A stretch of DNA of 64,000 nt from Bordetella parapertussis (GTDB lineage: Bacteria > Pseudomonadota > Gammaproteobacteria > Burkholderiales > Burkholderiaceae_A). Made by a program: the position numbers and the translations under genes. Of this stretch, positions 42,044-53,266 are shown one piece after another. Under the pieces are notes generated by a model, which was not told the origin of the DNA, made no database searches, and was given only the letters and a program-made list of their open reading frames with translations. Within the stretch, counting starts at the first letter, position 1. The number at the start of each line of letters is the position of its first letter. Location: NCBI GenBank assembly GCA_945877235.1, contig CAMCRF010000001.1, positions 434,001 to 498,000 of the forward strand, written 5' to 3'.

Positions 42044-43418
42044 GAGGCGCTTGACCAATCGTTCGGGCTTGATGCCAAGCCTGGGCAACCGTTATAAAAG
42101 ATCCAAAGACTGCGATCCTATCACTGGCGGATGCCCGCTCCACGGCCCCTGCGAGTGCCTGTTGCACATTGGGGAAGAGATAGACCTCGACTGGCGGGAG
42201 CCCCTTTCGCCCGCCCTCGGGCTGCGTGGCCAAGGCCGAATCGAGTGCTTCGCGCAGCCGCTCTGCAGTCTGCGCGCGTGCGCCGGCCACCTCGGGCCCA
42301 AGACTTGCCAAACACCAGATATCGACCCGGCTCATGAGGCGTTCAAACACGGCCTGCGCATCTTTGTCTGCGAGCATGCCGACCACGGCAATGGTCTGTG
42401 GAAAGAAGCCCATCTGGTCTAGATTCGCGGCCAGCACCCCGGCCGCATGCGGGTTGTGTGCCACGTCCAGCACGACAGCAGGCTGACCGGGAAGGACTTG
42501 GAACCGACCGGGCAGCTCGACCATGGCAAGGCCCTGACGCACGGCCCCCTGCGAGACAGGAATGCGATCTGTCAATGAGGCGAAAACGGCAAGGGCAGCC
42601 GATGCATTGAGGAGTTGATTGGTGCCGCGCAACGCCGAATAGGCCAATGCATTGCGACGCACATTCCGGCCCGACCAGCCCCACTGCTGACGATCGCCTT
42701 GAAAATTAAAGTCGCGCCCAAACTGCCAGAGGTCGGCTCCAATTTGGCGTGCCACCTCGAGTGCAGCCTCGGGGGGGACAGGGTCCGCAACAATGAAAGG
42801 GCGACCATTGCGCGCCACGTGTGCCTTCTCCCAGCCAATCTGCTCACGCGTATCACCCAGTAGGGCCTGATGGTCGAGATCCACCGAGGTCAGCACGGCG
42901 GCATCGGAGGCCAGGAGATTGACGGCATCGAGCCGACCCCCCAGGCCAATCTCGGCGACGAAGAGGTCGACGCCCTGGTCGTGAACCATTTTGAACGCAG
43001 CCAGTGTGACCCACTCAAAATAGGTGAGGGTTGTGAGGGCCTGGTCGCAGCCGGCTGCCACCGCCTCGAACGCCAATACCCATGCCCGGGCCTGACTCAG
43101 TTCACCATTGAAGCTGAGCCGCTCCTCGAACTGCAGCAGGTGAGGCGAGGCATAGACCGCAACGCGATAGCCGGCTTGCACCGCGATGCTGGCAATGAGC
43201 GCACATGTGGAGCCCTTGCCATTGGTGCCCGCAACCACAACAGTGGGCATGCCCAGACGAACCTCGTGCCCCTGCATGGGCAGGTCCATGGCTGCAGCAA
43301 CCACACGCACGCGGTCCAGACCAAGCTCGATACGGGACTCACTTGATTGCTGCTCGAGCCAAGTGAGCCATTCCGCAAGCGAAGCACCCCGTGCAGGGCC
43401 CTGAGGCCCTTTAGGCAT
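42024..43418 (-). CDS. folC: Bifunctional dihydrofolate / folylpolyglutamate synthase
   Basis: Adds glutamate to dihydropteroate and to folates, which retains the cofactors in the cell. The 464-residue product has the P-loop [18 protein letters not shown], the [18 protein letters not shown] segment and the Mur-ligase-type C-terminal domain ([18 protein letters not shown]). It overlaps accD by 8 bases and the SPOR gene at its 3' end. The accD-folC-SPOR order is conserved in beta- and gamma-proteobacteria. Confidence 0.96.
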   Translation of the reverse strand: MPKGPQGPARGASLAEWLTWLEQQSSESRIELGLDRVRVVAAAMDLPMQGHEVRLGMPTVVVAGTNGKGSTCALIASIAVQAGYRVAVYASPHLLQFEERLSFNGELSQARAWVLAFEAVAAGCDQALTTLTYFEWVTLAAFKMVHDQGVDLFVAEIGLGGRLDAVNLLASDAAVLTSVDLDHQALLGDTREQIGWEKAHVARNGRPFIVADPVPPEAALEVARQIGADLWQFGRDFNFQGDRQQWGWSGRNVRRNALAYSALRGTNQLLNASAALAVFASLTDRIPVSQGAVRQGLAMVELPGRFQVLPGQPAVVLDVAHNPHAAGVLAANLDQMGFFPQTIAVVGMLADKDAQAVFERLMSRVDIWCLASLGPEVAGARAQTAERLREALDSALATQPEGGRKGLPPVEVYLFPNVQQALAGAVERASASDRIAVFGSFITVAQAWHQARTIGQAPHAPDAL

Positions 43419-44274
43419 GTCGCTCGCTTGGGGTCAGGAGACGCAGCAGCTCTGCCAAGTCCTGCTTCATTTTGCGACGGTCCACAATGCGATCGACAGC
43501 ACCCTTTTGAAGCAGAAACTCCGCGCGCTGGAACCCCTCAGGGAGCTTCTCGCGCACGGTCTGTTCAATGACTCGGGGACCGGCAAAGCCGATGAGCGCC
43601 TTGGGCTCGGCAATGACCACGTCGGCCACAAAGGCAAAACTCGCCGAGACCCCTCCCATGGTGGGGTCGGTGAGCACAGAGATGTAGGGCAGCCCGTCTC
43701 GGGCCAATTGCTCGAGTGCACCGGTGGTCTTGGCCATTTGCATCAAGGAGAGCAGGCCCTCTTGCATACGGGCGCCACCGCTCGCAGCAACCGAAATGAA
43801 CCCGCAGCGCGCTGCCCGGGCAGCCTCAACGGCCCGCACGAATCGCTCGCCCACCACGGACCCCATCGAGCCTCCCATAAACTCGAACTCGAAACAGGCA
43901 ATCACCACCGGAACACCATCGATGCGGCCCTGAATGGCAACCAGGGCATCTTTCTCGCCTGTCTCAGACTGGGCCTCGGAGAGCCGCTCGGTGTACTTGC
44001 GACTGTCTTTGAACTTCAGACTGTCTACGGGTTGTACCTCGGCGCCGATCTCGACGCGATCTTCGGCATCGAGCAGCAGGTCGAGTCGAACACGCGCGCG
44101 AATGCGCATGTGATGGCTGCAGCTGGGGCAGACCTGCAGATTGCGCTCGAGCTCGGTCTTGTAGAGCACCGCATCGCACGAGGGGCACTTGAGCCACAGG
44201 CCCTCGGGGACCACGCGCCGCCGATTTTCAGACTGCTGAATGCGAGGGGGTAGGAGCTTGTCAATCCAGCTCAT
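43411..44274 (-). CDS. accD: Acetyl-CoA carboxylase carboxyltransferase subunit beta
   Basis: Beta subunit of the carboxyltransferase; partner of AccA, which is encoded 36 kb away at 6.7 kb. The 287-residue product has an N-terminal zinc ribbon with four Cys ([10 protein letters not shown] and [10 protein letters not shown]) and a crotonase core with [19 protein letters not shown] and [16 protein letters not shown]. Length is normal. It overlaps trpA by 4 bases (ATGA) and folC by 8 bases. Confidence 0.98.
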   Translation of the reverse strand: MSWIDKLLPPRIQQSENRRRVVPEGLWLKCPSCDAVLYKTELERNLQVCPSCSHHMRIRARVRLDLLLDAEDRVEIGAEVQPVDSLKFKDSRKYTERLSEAQSETGEKDALVAIQGRIDGVPVVIACFEFEFMGGSMGSVVGERFVRAVEAARAARCGFISVAASGGARMQEGLLSLMQMAKTTGALEQLARDGLPYISVLTDPTMGGVSASFAFVADVVIAEPKALIGFAGPRVIEQTVREKLPEGFQRAEFLLQKGAVDRIVDRRKMKQDLAELLRLLTPSERHA

Positions 44275-45104
44275 GCAGCTGCCTTTGCTCCAAAGCGCGC
44301 ATCGAGGGCCTGGCGAATGGTGGCCAGAAACGCACCGGCCGCCTCAACCGCCTCGGAGGCTTCGCCATCTTTGGCCTGGGTTTCCATGAGCTTGATGATG
44401 GCGCTGCCAATGACCACCGCATCGGCATGCTCGGCCACGGCGACTGCGGAGACTGCATCCGAAATGCCAAACCCAACACCCACGGGCAGCTTGGCGTGCT
44501 GGCGCAGCATTGCGACCCGATCGGCCACACTGGCCACATCGAGGCTGGCCGCACCCGTCACGCCTTTGAGCGAGACGTAATAAAGGTACCCCCCACCGAG
44601 TCGCGCAACCTGTTCCATACGGCTGGTCGACGAGGTGGGTGCAAGCAAGAATATGGGATCGATCTGGGCCGCGCGAAGCGCCTGCGCGAATGGCTCGCAC
44701 TCCTCAGGCGGGTAGTCCACAACCAACACACCATCGACGCCTGAAGCCGAGGCCGCCTTCACAAAGGCCTCTTGTCCCATGCGCTCGATGGGGTTTGCGT
44801 AGCCCATGAGCACAATAGGTGTGTGCTGATTGGTCGCCCGAAACGCAGACACCCAGCCCAGGCAATCGGAAAGGCTCACGCCCTGGGCGAGGGCTCGCTC
44901 GCTGGCGCGCTGAATGACAGGACCGTCGGCCATCGGGTCTGAGAATGGAATGCCGAGCTCGATGACATCGGCGCCAGCCGCAACCAGCGCATGCATGAGC
45001 GCCAAAGTGGAGGCTGGAGCGGGGTCGCCAGCCGTGACGTAAGGAATAAGCGCCTTACGGCCAGAGGCTGCGAGGCCCGCAAAAACAGAGGCAATGCGTG
45101 ACAT
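44271..45104 (-). CDS. trpA: Tryptophan synthase alpha subunit
   Basis: Cleaves indole-3-glycerol phosphate to indole, which is channelled to TrpB. The 277-residue TIM barrel has the catalytic Glu in [18 protein letters not shown] and the second catalytic Asp in [13 protein letters not shown], plus the phosphate-binding GVGFGISDA. It follows trpB by 13 bases and overlaps accD by 4 bases. Confidence 0.98.
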   Translation of the reverse strand: MSRIASVFAGLAASGRKALIPYVTAGDPAPASTLALMHALVAAGADVIELGIPFSDPMADGPVIQRASERALAQGVSLSDCLGWVSAFRATNQHTPIVLMGYANPIERMGQEAFVKAASASGVDGVLVVDYPPEECEPFAQALRAAQIDPIFLLAPTSSTSRMEQVARLGGGYLYYVSLKGVTGAASLDVASVADRVAMLRQHAKLPVGVGFGISDAVSAVAVAEHADAVVIGSAIIKLMETQAKDGEASEAVEAAGAFLATIRQALDARFGAKAAA

Positions 45105-45117
45105 TCAGTCTCCAGAG

Positions 45118-46329
45118 TTAAAGCGACAGACCGCCCGCCTGTGCGACCGTGTGCATGTCTTTGTCGCCGCGGCCGGAGAGGTTCACCAGGATGATCTTGT
45201 CTTTGGGCAGCGTGGGCGCAATCTGGGCGGCATAGGCAATGGCATGACTGGTCTCGAGCGCCGGAATAATGCCCTCGATGCGGCAGCAGTCGTGAAAGGC
45301 TTTAAGCGCGGCATCGTCGTTGACAGGCACATACTGGGCACGGCCAGAGTCCTTGAGCCAAGCATGCTCAGGGCCGACGCCTGGGTAGTCGAGGCCAGCA
45401 GAAATGGAGTGGGTCTCCACGATTTGTCCGTTGGCGTCTTGCAGGAGATAGGTGCGGTTGCCATGCAGAACACCCGGGCTTCCTGCCGTAAGAGACGCGG
45501 AATGATGACCGGTATCGACACCGTCTCCACCGGCCTCCACGCCGACAAGCGCCACACCGTCCACACCAATGTAGTCGTAGAAAATACCCATGGCGTTGCT
45601 GCCCCCACCCACGCACGCCACCACCATATCGGGCTGGCGCCCCACCATTTCAGGCATCTGCCAGAGGCACTCTTTGCCCACCACAGAGTTGAAGTCGCGC
45701 ACCATCATGGGGTAAGGGTGCGGGCCAGCCACCGTGCCGATGATGTAGAAGGTGTTGTCGACATTCGTGACCCAGTCGCGCATGGCTTCATTGAGCGCGT
45801 CTTTGAGGGTTTTGGATCCACTCTCAACGGGCACCACCGTGGCCCCGAGCAGCTTCATGCGATAGACGTTCGCGGCCTGACGCGCCACGTCAGTGGAGCC
45901 CATGTAGACCACACATTCCATGCCAAATCGCGCTGCGACGGTTGCTGTGGCCACGCCATGCTGGCCCGCGCCGGTTTCGGCAATGACGCGGGGCTTCCCC
46001 ATGCGGCGCGCCAAAAGCGCCTGACCAATGGTGTTGTTGACCTTGTGTGCACCGGTGTGATTGAGGTCTTCGCGTTTGAAATAAATCTGTGCGCCGCCGA
46101 GCTGCTCGGACCAACGCTTGGCGTGATAAATGGGGCTGGGCCGACCAACAAAATGCTTGAGCTCGCGGTGAAACTCCGCCTGAAATTCTGGATCGTGCTG
46201 GCTCTGCGCATAAGCCGCCCGCAGCTCATCGAGCGCAAAGCTCAGCGTCTCGGAGACAAAGCTGCCCCCGTAAGGGCCAAAGTGACCGGTGGCGTCTGGA
46301 AAGTTATAGGGAAGATCGTTTGCCTTCAT
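45118..46329 (-). CDS. trpB: Tryptophan synthase beta subunit
   Basis: PLP enzyme that joins indole and serine to make tryptophan. The 403-residue product (ATG at 46329) has the PLP-Lys in [32 protein letters not shown] and the phosphate-binding [10 protein letters not shown]. The open frame upstream of 46329 lies inside trpF and lacks homology. Its ATG overlaps the trpF stop (ATGA), giving the order trpF-trpB-trpA. Confidence 0.98.
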   Translation of the reverse strand: MKANDLPYNFPDATGHFGPYGGSFVSETLSFALDELRAAYAQSQHDPEFQAEFHRELKHFVGRPSPIYHAKRWSEQLGGAQIYFKREDLNHTGAHKVNNTIGQALLARRMGKPRVIAETGAGQHGVATATVAARFGMECVVYMGSTDVARQAANVYRMKLLGATVVPVESGSKTLKDALNEAMRDWVTNVDNTFYIIGTVAGPHPYPMMVRDFNSVVGKECLWQMPEMVGRQPDMVVACVGGGSNAMGIFYDYIGVDGVALVGVEAGGDGVDTGHHSASLTAGSPGVLHGNRTYLLQDANGQIVETHSISAGLDYPGVGPEHAWLKDSGRAQYVPVNDDAALKAFHDCCRIEGIIPALETSHAIAYAAQIAPTLPKDKIILVNLSGRGDKDMHTVAQAGGLSL

Positions 46330-47006
46330 GTGAAGTCCTTTTGCTTGGTCTCGTCGGCAGCCTGGACAGCCGCCATAAACGATCGAATCCGTGCCGGATC
46401 TTTCCGGCCTTTCTGAACCACTCCCTGATCTCGCTGCTCTACTCCACTGGATACATCGACTGCATCGGGCTCTAACATCTGGATAGCCTGCCCCACCGAC
46501 TCTGCGTGTAAGCCACCACTGAGCACCCATCTGCCCGCCAGCATGGCACGTAATGAAGCCAACCGGCTCCAGTCGAAGGCATGCCCGCTCCCGCCAAAGC
46601 CCGCCGAATCGGCGTCGAAAAGCAGTGTGGAGACGCTCAGATACGGCTCGATGAATTTTACCAGTGCGTCCTCTGTATTGAGGGCAGTGCCCATACGAAC
46701 CGCCTTGATGACCGGCCGACCCAGGTCCTGGCAGTCTGCAACGGACTCATCGCCGTGCAGCTGGATATGGCTCAGGCCCACCTGGCCTGCAGTCTGAAGG
46801 ACCTCCGCACGCGTGGCGTTTACGAAGAGGCCCACCACCGAAACCCAGGGGGCAGCCCGACGCGCGAGCGCCTGGGCCTGCTCGAGCTGCACTGCGCGCG
46901 GGCTTTTGGGGTAGAAGACAAGCCCAATCGCATCGGCGCCGGCCCGAACCGCCGCGTCTACGTCGTGCTCACGGGTAAGCCCACAGATCTTTACTCGGGT
47001 ACGCAT
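46326..47006 (-). CDS. trpF: Phosphoribosylanthranilate isomerase
   Basis: Amadori isomerase of tryptophan synthesis. With the ATG at 47006 the product has 226 residues. The catalytic Cys lies in RVKICGLT and the catalytic Asp in [24 protein letters not shown] closes the barrel. The start gives the canonical N-terminus and overlaps truA by 16 bases. trpC, trpD and trpE are not in the window; the split trp gene set is usual in this lineage. Confidence 0.96.
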   Translation of the reverse strand: MRTRVKICGLTREHDVDAAVRAGADAIGLVFYPKSPRAVQLEQAQALARRAAPWVSVVGLFVNATRAEVLQTAGQVGLSHIQLHGDESVADCQDLGRPVIKAVRMGTALNTEDALVKFIEPYLSVSTLLFDADSAGFGGSGHAFDWSRLASLRAMLAGRWVLSGGLHAESVGQAIQMLEPDAVDVSSGVEQRDQGVVQKGRKDPARIRSFMAAVQAADETKQKDFT

Positions 47007-47758
47007 GCGAATGGCTCCGGATAATCGACTGCAGTCAGGCAAAGGCCCTGGGCTGGAAAGGTTCGCCCCGCAAGGGTGCGATCACGACCGGCGAGCACCT
47101 CTGCAACCCATTGGGCGGGACGCGCCCCCCGCCCCACTTCCACGAGTGTGCCCACAATATTGCGAACCATGTGGTGCAAGAATGCATTTCCTTTGAGGCT
47201 TAATGTCAGCATGCTGCCCTGCTGGCTCCAGTGGCACTGCGTCAACACCCGAATGGGGCTTGCTGCCTGACATTCTGCTGCACGAAATGCGGAGAAGTCA
47301 TGCTCCCCAAGCAGGCAGCGCGTTCCCTCCTGCATGGCCTCAAGATGCAGAGGCTGAAAGACCCAGGTGGCGTAGCGCTGCTGCAGAGGGTGGTCGACGG
47401 GCTCATTCCAGATCTGGTAGCGGTAGCTGCGAGCCAGCGCCGAAAAGCGCGCATGAAATTCGGGAGACACCTCGGCCGCCCAGCGCACGCGAATCTCGGC
47501 AGGCAGAAAGCTATTGAGACCGCGCACCCAGTTCCACTGGGGTCGCGACACGTCCGTATCGAAGTGCACGACCTGCCCCTCGGCATGGACCCCGGCATCG
47601 GTTCTACCGGCAGCAGTGGTTTCTATGGCCGATGAGGGGCAACCGAGGAAGGCTGCGATTGCGCGCTCGAGCTGATCTTGAACCGTATTGCCGCCTGGCT
47701 GTGTCTGGTACCCCTGAAAGCTGGTGCCATCGTAGGCCAGACCCAGCGCAAGCCTCAT
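46991..47758 (-). CDS. truA: tRNA pseudouridine(38-40) synthase TruA
   Basis: Makes pseudouridine at positions 38-40 of the anticodon arm. The 255-residue product has the catalytic Asp in [18 protein letters not shown] and the start [36 protein letters not shown] is the second conserved block. It overlaps asd by 4 bases (ATGA), with no fimV-like gene between them, and trpF by 16 bases. Confidence 0.97.
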   Translation of the reverse strand: MRLALGLAYDGTSFQGYQTQPGGNTVQDQLERAIAAFLGCPSSAIETTAAGRTDAGVHAEGQVVHFDTDVSRPQWNWVRGLNSFLPAEIRVRWAAEVSPEFHARFSALARSYRYQIWNEPVDHPLQQRYATWVFQPLHLEAMQEGTRCLLGEHDFSAFRAAECQAASPIRVLTQCHWSQQGSMLTLSLKGNAFLHHMVRNIVGTLVEVGRGARPAQWVAEVLAGRDRTLAGRTFPAQGLCLTAVDYPEPFACVPE

Positions 47759-48888
47759 AGCAGAATACGAAGCATCCGTCGCAGGGGCTCAGCTGCACCC
47801 CACAAGAGCTGATCGCCGATGGTGAACGCCCCGATGTACTGCGGCCCCAGTGCCATTTTGCGAATGCGCCCCACAGGAATGGTGAGCGTACCCGTGACCT
47901 GCACGGGCGTGAGCTGGTGAACCGTGTCCATGCGGCTGTTGGGCACCACCTTCACCCACTCATTGTCCTTGGCGATCATGTCCTCAATTTCGTCGAGTGG
48001 CACATCGCGATTGAGCTTGAGGGTGAGCGCCTGGGAGTGGCAGCGCATGGCACCCACACGCACGCAAATGGAGTCGATCGGAATTTCGGGCTGGTCGAAC
48101 CCTGGGCCGCGGCCGAGAATTTTGTTGGTCTCGGCTCCGCCCTTCCACTCTTCGAGGCTGGTGCCGTCTCCACGGTCTTGGTCAATCCAGGGAATGAGGC
48201 TTCCCGCCAGCGGCACCATGAAGTGCTGGGTCTCGTCTGCCGACAAGCCTTTTTGCGTGGCCAGCACGCCGCGATCGATGTCAAGGATGGCGCTGGCTGG
48301 ATCGTCGAGCAGGCTTCTCACCGATGCATTGAGCGTTCCCATCTGGGTGAGCAGCTCACGCATGTGCTGAGCCCCTCCGCCCGAGGCCGCCTGGTAGGTT
48401 GTGGCCGTCATCCAGTCGACGAGGCCGGCCTTGTAGAGCGCCCCCACACCCATGAGCATGCAGCTCACGGTGCAGTTCCCGCCAATGAAGTTCTTAATGC
48501 CTTTGCCCAGCGCAGCGTCGATGACATTGCGATTGATGGGGTCGAGCACAATCACTGCATCGCCATTCATGCGCAGGGTCTTCGCTGCGTCGATCCAGTA
48601 GCCGCTCCAGCCCGATGCGCGAAGGGGCTCGTAGACGGCTTTGGTGAAGTCGCTGCCCTGACAGGTGAGCACCACATCGCACTGCGCGAGCGCTTTGAGA
48701 TCGTGCGCATCGTAGAGCTGAGGGTCGACCTGCTGGAGGCCCGCAAGCGCTGTGGGCACCTGGCCGCCTGCATTTGAGGTTGAGAAAAATCGGGCCTCGA
48801 AGTGCCCAAAGTCTTGCTCGTCTTGCATGCGCTGCATGAGCACTGAGCCCACCATGCCGCGCCATCCAACCAGTCCAACCCGCTTCAT
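47755..48888 (-). CDS. asd: Aspartate-semialdehyde dehydrogenase
   Basis: Reduces aspartyl phosphate (made by LysC, encoded at 4.5 kb) to aspartate semialdehyde, which feeds DapA and the Met/Thr branch. The 377-residue product has the NADP motif [15 protein letters not shown], the catalytic Cys in [14 protein letters not shown] and the His segment of the family ([17 protein letters not shown]). Length matches the gamma/beta-proteobacterial type. It overlaps truA by 4 bases and lies 42 bases after leuB. Confidence 0.97.
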   Translation of the reverse strand: MKRVGLVGWRGMVGSVLMQRMQDEQDFGHFEARFFSTSNAGGQVPTALAGLQQVDPQLYDAHDLKALAQCDVVLTCQGSDFTKAVYEPLRASGWSGYWIDAAKTLRMNGDAVIVLDPINRNVIDAALGKGIKNFIGGNCTVSCMLMGVGALYKAGLVDWMTATTYQAASGGGAQHMRELLTQMGTLNASVRSLLDDPASAILDIDRGVLATQKGLSADETQHFMVPLAGSLIPWIDQDRGDGTSLEEWKGGAETNKILGRGPGFDQPEIPIDSICVRVGAMRCHSQALTLKLNRDVPLDEIEDMIAKDNEWVKVVPNSRMDTVHQLTPVQVTGTLTIPVGRIRKMALGPQYIGAFTIGDQLLWGAAEPLRRMLRILL

Positions 48889-48930
48889 GCCCTTCCCTTT
48901 CCTCGTTTTGAATTCTGTGTGGCGCCTGAA

Positions 48931-50010
48931 TTAGCCAAGTGCCGCCAACACGGCGTCGCCCATGCCACGGGTGCCCACGCGCGTACAACCCTCGCGTTGA
49001 ATATCGCCGGTTGCATACCCCTGCGCCAAGACCTTCTGCACCGCCGCCTCAATAGACTGGGCCGCTTCGCCCAGCCCAAAGCTATAGCGCAGCATCATGG
49101 CCGCGGACAGAATGGTGGCCAAGGGATTGGCGAGATCTTTGCCTGCAATGTCGGGGGCCGACCCATGAATGGGCTCATAGAGGCCTTTGTTGTTTGCATC
49201 GAGCGAGGCCGAGGGCAGCATGCCAATCGAGCCTGTGAGCATCGAGGCCTCGTCGGAGAGGATGTCTCCAAACATATTGCCCGTCACCATGACGTCAAAC
49301 TGCTTGGGGTTCTTGAGCAGCTGCATGGCGGCGTTGTCGACATACATGTGGGTCAGCTCGACATCGGGGTAGGCCTTGCCCAGCTCGATCATGATGTCGC
49401 GCCAGAGCTGCGTGGTCTCTAGCACATTGGCCTTGTCTACGGAGCAGAGCCGGCGGCTGCGCTTCTGTGCAGCCTGAAAGGCCACATGGCCAATGCGCAG
49501 AATTTCAGTCTCGGAGTAGCGCATGGTGTCAAAGCCCTCGCGCTCTCCGTTCTCGAGGATGCGAATGCCCCGCGGCTGACCAAAATAAATATCGCCCGTG
49601 AGCTCACGAATGATCATGAGATCCATGCCTGCGACCACCTCGGGCTTGAGGGTGCTCGCGCCCGCGAGCTCGGGATAGATGGTGGCCGGACGCAGATTCG
49701 CGAACAAGCCGAGCGCCTTGCGCAAGCCCAGAATGGCCTGCTCGGGCCGCAGTTCACGCGGGAGCGTATCGAGCGAAAAATCGCCAACCGCCCCAAACAA
49801 AATAGACTCTGCGTCTTGGGCAAGCTTGAGTGTGGCGGGCGGCAACGGGTGACCGCTTGCCCTGTAGCCCGCACCACCCACCGGGGCCTCCTCAAGGCTC
49901 AGGCCAAAGTGGCCCTGCGCCGAGAGCCGCTCCAGGACACGCACGGCCTCGTGCGTAATTTCGGGGCCAATGCCATCGCCAGGCAGCACCGCAATCTTGA
50001 GCACTCTCAT
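48931..50010 (-). CDS. leuB: 3-isopropylmalate dehydrogenase
   Basis: Oxidative decarboxylase of leucine synthesis that uses NAD. The 359-residue product starts [20 protein letters not shown]. It has the catalytic Tyr region [19 protein letters not shown], the metal-binding Asp residues in [17 protein letters not shown], and the NAD-binding [18 protein letters not shown]. It overlaps leuD by 4 bases (ATGA). leuC-leuD-leuB form one operon; leuA is not in the window. Confidence 0.98.
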   Translation of the reverse strand: MRVLKIAVLPGDGIGPEITHEAVRVLERLSAQGHFGLSLEEAPVGGAGYRASGHPLPPATLKLAQDAESILFGAVGDFSLDTLPRELRPEQAILGLRKALGLFANLRPATIYPELAGASTLKPEVVAGMDLMIIRELTGDIYFGQPRGIRILENGEREGFDTMRYSETEILRIGHVAFQAAQKRSRRLCSVDKANVLETTQLWRDIMIELGKAYPDVELTHMYVDNAAMQLLKNPKQFDVMVTGNMFGDILSDEASMLTGSIGMLPSASLDANNKGLYEPIHGSAPDIAGKDLANPLATILSAAMMLRYSFGLGEAAQSIEAAVQKVLAQGYATGDIQREGCTRVGTRGMGDAVLAALG

Positions 50011-50672
50011 GCGTGAAGCGCTCCGTGCAAGTCGGTGCCAAGCCAGGGCTTGTCTGCAAGCCGCTTGGCCTCGTAGGCCTTGATGAGGTCTGCCTTCTGA
50101 AGCGTGAGCCCAATGTCGTCAAGGCCATTGAGCAGACAGTACTTGCGAAAGGGGTCGACCTCGAAGCTGCGCTCAAAGGTGCCATCAGTGGTCTTCACCG
50201 TCTGAGCCTGCAGGTCGACCACCAGCCGGAAGCCTTCTTGGGCTGCGGTTTTCTGAAAGAGCAGCTCGAGGTCATCTTCGGAGAGCACGATGGGCAGCAC
50301 GCCGTTCTTAAAGCAGTTGTTGTAGAAGATGTCTGCATACGAAGGGGCAATCACGACGCGAAATCCGTAGCCATCGAGCGCCCAGGGCGCGTGCTCGCGG
50401 GAGGAGCCACACCCAAAATTGCGGCGGGCAATGAGCACACTCGCACCTTGGTAGCGGGCCTGGTTGAGCACAAAGTCGGGATTGAGCGGACGCTTGCTGT
50501 GATCCATGCCCGGCTGCCCCTCGTCGAGGTAGCGCCATGCATCGAATAGATTGGGCCCAAAGCCCGTGCGCTTGATGCTCTTGAGAAACTGCTTGGGAAT
50601 GATGGCGTCCGTATCGACATTGGCACGGTCCATCGGGGCCACCAGCCCCTCGTGAATGGTCAAAGGTTTCAT
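50007..50672 (-). CDS. leuD: 3-isopropylmalate dehydratase small subunit
   Basis: Small subunit of isopropylmalate isomerase; forms the swivelling domain over the LeuC cluster. The 221-residue product shows [22 protein letters not shown], the conserved [15 protein letters not shown] motif and [15 protein letters not shown]. It overlaps leuC and leuB by 4 bases each, so the three subunits are likely made in a fixed ratio. Confidence 0.98.
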   Translation of the reverse strand: MKPLTIHEGLVAPMDRANVDTDAIIPKQFLKSIKRTGFGPNLFDAWRYLDEGQPGMDHSKRPLNPDFVLNQARYQGASVLIARRNFGCGSSREHAPWALDGYGFRVVIAPSYADIFYNNCFKNGVLPIVLSEDDLELLFQKTAAQEGFRLVVDLQAQTVKTTDGTFERSFEVDPFRKYCLLNGLDDIGLTLQKADLIKAYEAKRLADKPWLGTDLHGALHA

Positions 50673-52069
50673 GCCAGAGTCCTTACATCAACAAAGTGGC
50701 CTGCAATGGCTGCAGCGGCAGCCATGGCCGGGGAGACCAGGTGCGTGCGACCACCCGCACCCTGACGCCCCTCAAAGTTTCGGTTGCTGGTGGAGGCAGA
50801 GCGCTCACCGGGCTCGAGCCGATCGGCATTCATGGCCAGGCACATGGAGCAGCCGGGCTCGCGCCACTCAAAGCCTGCCTCGATGAAGATCTTGTCGAGG
50901 CCCTCGGCCTCGGCCTGGGCCTTGACCAGTCCTGAGCCCGGAACCACCAGGGCCAGCTTCACATTGGATGCCTTCTTGCGCCCCTTGGCGATGGCAGCCG
51001 CAGCACGCATGTCTTCAATGCGCGAGTTGGTGCAAGACCCAATGAAGACCTTGTCGACTTGTATGTCGGTGAGGGGCATGTTGGCCTTGAGATTCATGTA
51101 GGCCAATGCGCGCTCCATGCCCTCGCGAACCATGGGGTCGGTGGCGGCTGCAGGGTCGGGCACGCGGGAACCCACGGGCAACACCATTTCAGGCGAGGTG
51201 CCCCAGGTGACCTGCGGCTCAATATCCTCGGCCTTGAGCTCGACCACGCGATCGAAGACCGCATCTGCGTCGGTGTGCAGTGTCTTCCAATAGGCCAGGG
51301 CCTGATCCCAGGCTGCACCGGTGGGCGCAAGTGGCTTGCCCTTCACATAGGCCTCTGTCTTTTCGTCGAAGGCCACCATGCCCGCCCGTGCGCCAGCCTC
51401 GATGGCCATATTGCAGAGGGTCATACGGCCTTCAATGCTGAGGCCGCGGATGGCGCTGCCGCCAAACTCAATGGCGTAGCCCGTGCCGCCAGCGGTACCA
51501 ATTTTGCCAATGATGGCCAGCACCACATCTTTGGCCGTAACGCCTGGGCCAAGCGTGCCTTCCACCCGCACCAGCAGGTTCTTGGCCTTTTTCATGAGCA
51601 GACACTGGGTGGCGAGCACATGCTCGACCTCGGAGGTGCCAATGCCAAACGCCAGACAGGCCAGCGCGCCATGGGTCGAGGTGTGGGAGTCGCCACAGAC
51701 CACCGTCATACCTGGCAGCGTGGCGCCCTGCTCGGGTCCAATCACGTGAACAATGCCCTGGCGCTGGTCGGCGATGTTGAAATACTTGATGTTGAACTTG
51801 ACCACGTTCTGATCGAGTGTCTCGACCTGAAGGCGAGAGACGGGATCGGCAATGCCTTGACTGCGATCGGTGGTGGGCACGTTGTGGTCCACCACAGCCA
51901 GGTTTGCGGAATTGCGCCAGAGCGGGCGTCCAGCCATTTCCAAGCCCTCGAAGGCCTGCGGGCTGGTGACCTCATGAACGAGGTGTCGGTCGATGTAAAC
52001 AATGCAGGTGCCATCGTCTTGGCGATGGACCACATGTTCTTCGAAGAGTTTGTCGTAAAGCGTGGGCAT
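50669..52069 (-). CDS. leuC: 3-isopropylmalate dehydratase large subunit
   Basis: Large 4Fe-4S subunit of isopropylmalate isomerase. In the 466-residue product the cluster-binding Cys lie in [14 protein letters not shown] and [10 protein letters not shown]. The catalytic motifs [20 protein letters not shown] and NFEGRQG are present. It is the first leu gene of the block, with a 33-base gap to the co-oriented MFS gene. No leucine leader peptide is visible in that gap. Confidence 0.98.
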   Translation of the reverse strand: MPTLYDKLFEEHVVHRQDDGTCIVYIDRHLVHEVTSPQAFEGLEMAGRPLWRNSANLAVVDHNVPTTDRSQGIADPVSRLQVETLDQNVVKFNIKYFNIADQRQGIVHVIGPEQGATLPGMTVVCGDSHTSTHGALACLAFGIGTSEVEHVLATQCLLMKKAKNLLVRVEGTLGPGVTAKDVVLAIIGKIGTAGGTGYAIEFGGSAIRGLSIEGRMTLCNMAIEAGARAGMVAFDEKTEAYVKGKPLAPTGAAWDQALAYWKTLHTDADAVFDRVVELKAEDIEPQVTWGTSPEMVLPVGSRVPDPAAATDPMVREGMERALAYMNLKANMPLTDIQVDKVFIGSCTNSRIEDMRAAAAIAKGRKKASNVKLALVVPGSGLVKAQAEAEGLDKIFIEAGFEWREPGCSMCLAMNADRLEPGERSASTSNRNFEGRQGAGGRTHLVSPAMAAAAAIAGHFVDVRTLA

Positions 52070-52102
52070 GGTCGGCTCGATCGTTGTGACACGAAACCGT
52101 CA

Positions 52103-53251
52103 TTATGCCCTGCGGTCGCCCCCCACGCTGGCCAGAAACAGGCCCACCAGCGCGAATCCGGCTGCCAAGAAGAAGGTGGCCTCCGGCGAGACCCACTCAA
52201 AAACCCAGCCCGCTGCAATGCCCCCTAGGCTGCCGCCAATGCCATACGAAGACATGGTGTAGAGCGCCTGACCACGGGCCTGCGCCTCACGGGGGAACCA
52301 CTGCCGCACCAACGACATGGACGCGCTGTGATGGGCGCCGAACGTGATCGCGTGCATCAACTGGGTGATCACAATGACCGCCAGATTGCCGCCCGAAAGC
52401 GCTAAGAGTGCAAACCGAAGCGCAGCCACGCCATACGAAAGCCTCCAGCTCATGACCACACCCAGTCGCTCAAACAAGGGCCGCTGCACCCGAAAGAACG
52501 CGATCTCCGCAAGCACCCCAACCGTCCAGAGCACACCAATCTCGGTGCGGCTATAGCCCTGCTGCTCCAGCCAGAGCGAAAATAGCGTGTAGAGCGGGGC
52601 GTGGGCCAGCAGCATGAAGCAAGAGGCCAGCAGAAACCGACGCACGCGCGGCTCCTTGAGCGCCTGCCCAAAAGCGCCTGCCTGGGGCGCGAGCGCATGC
52701 ACCTCGCGCGCTGGAAGCCAAAAGGCGACGATTCCCGCCACGAAGAGCAAGGCCATGAGGGTGAGCGGCAATGCTTCCATGCCTACCCAGTCGAACCAGA
52801 TGCCGCCCAGCAGCACCGCCACAACAAAGCCCAGCGAGCCCCAGACCCGCATGCGGCCATATTGGCCGAGGTCTCCCCTGCTCTCTTGCATGGCGAGTGC
52901 CTCGGTAATGGGCACATGGCCACTCAAAAAAAGCGCCATGATGAAGAGCACCGTGAAGAGCCACCAGAACGGCAGGTCTAGCAGCAGAAATCCGCCCGAG
53001 ATCAGCGCCCCAAAGGCAGACCACTGAATGATGCGGGGCACACGCTCGGGTGGGGAATGATCGGCCAGATAGCCCCAGGCGGGAGGCCCAATCACGCGCG
53101 TCCATTGCATGGGTGAAATGAGCACCCCAATCTCGGAGGGCGAAAAGCCCCGGCCATTGAGCCAGAGCGAGAGAAAGGGCGCGAACAGTCCCACATAGGC
53201 AAAGTAGGTGGCAAAGAATGCCGAGATCCGACGAACGGGCGTCGAGAACAT
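52103..53251 (-). CDS. MFS transporter (HcaT / nucleoside-symporter-like)
   Basis: The 382-residue product has about twelve transmembrane helices. The opening FATYFAYVGLFAPFLSLWLNGRGFSPSEIG matches the MFS_1-like group that includes HcaT (described here by its Phe/Tyr and Leu/Asn positions), and QYGRMRVWGSLGFVVAV is the typical second motif. HcaT is thought to import 3-phenylpropionate; the substrate here is unknown. It lies between aroC (15-base gap) and leuC in the same direction. Confidence 0.87.
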   Translation of the reverse strand: MFSTPVRRISAFFATYFAYVGLFAPFLSLWLNGRGFSPSEIGVLISPMQWTRVIGPPAWGYLADHSPPERVPRIIQWSAFGALISGGFLLLDLPFWWLFTVLFIMALFLSGHVPITEALAMQESRGDLGQYGRMRVWGSLGFVVAVLLGGIWFDWVGMEALPLTLMALLFVAGIVAFWLPAREVHALAPQAGAFGQALKEPRVRRFLLASCFMLLAHAPLYTLFSLWLEQQGYSRTEIGVLWTVGVLAEIAFFRVQRPLFERLGVVMSWRLSYGVAALRFALLALSGGNLAVIVITQLMHAITFGAHHSASMSLVRQWFPREAQARGQALYTMSSYGIGGSLGGIAAGWVFEWVSPEATFFLAAGFALVGLFLASVGGDRRA

Positions 53252-53266
53252 GCGCGCGCGCGAGAC

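Noticed and set aside
46330..46530. N-terminal extension of trpB inside trpF
   Set aside because: The ATG at 46329 overlaps the trpF stop as ATGA and gives the standard TrpB start; the extension reads as antisense-like low-complexity sequence.
52070..52102. Leucine attenuator ahead of leuC
   Set aside because: The 33-base gap has no leader peptide with Leu codons and no paired hairpins; it is too short for attenuation.
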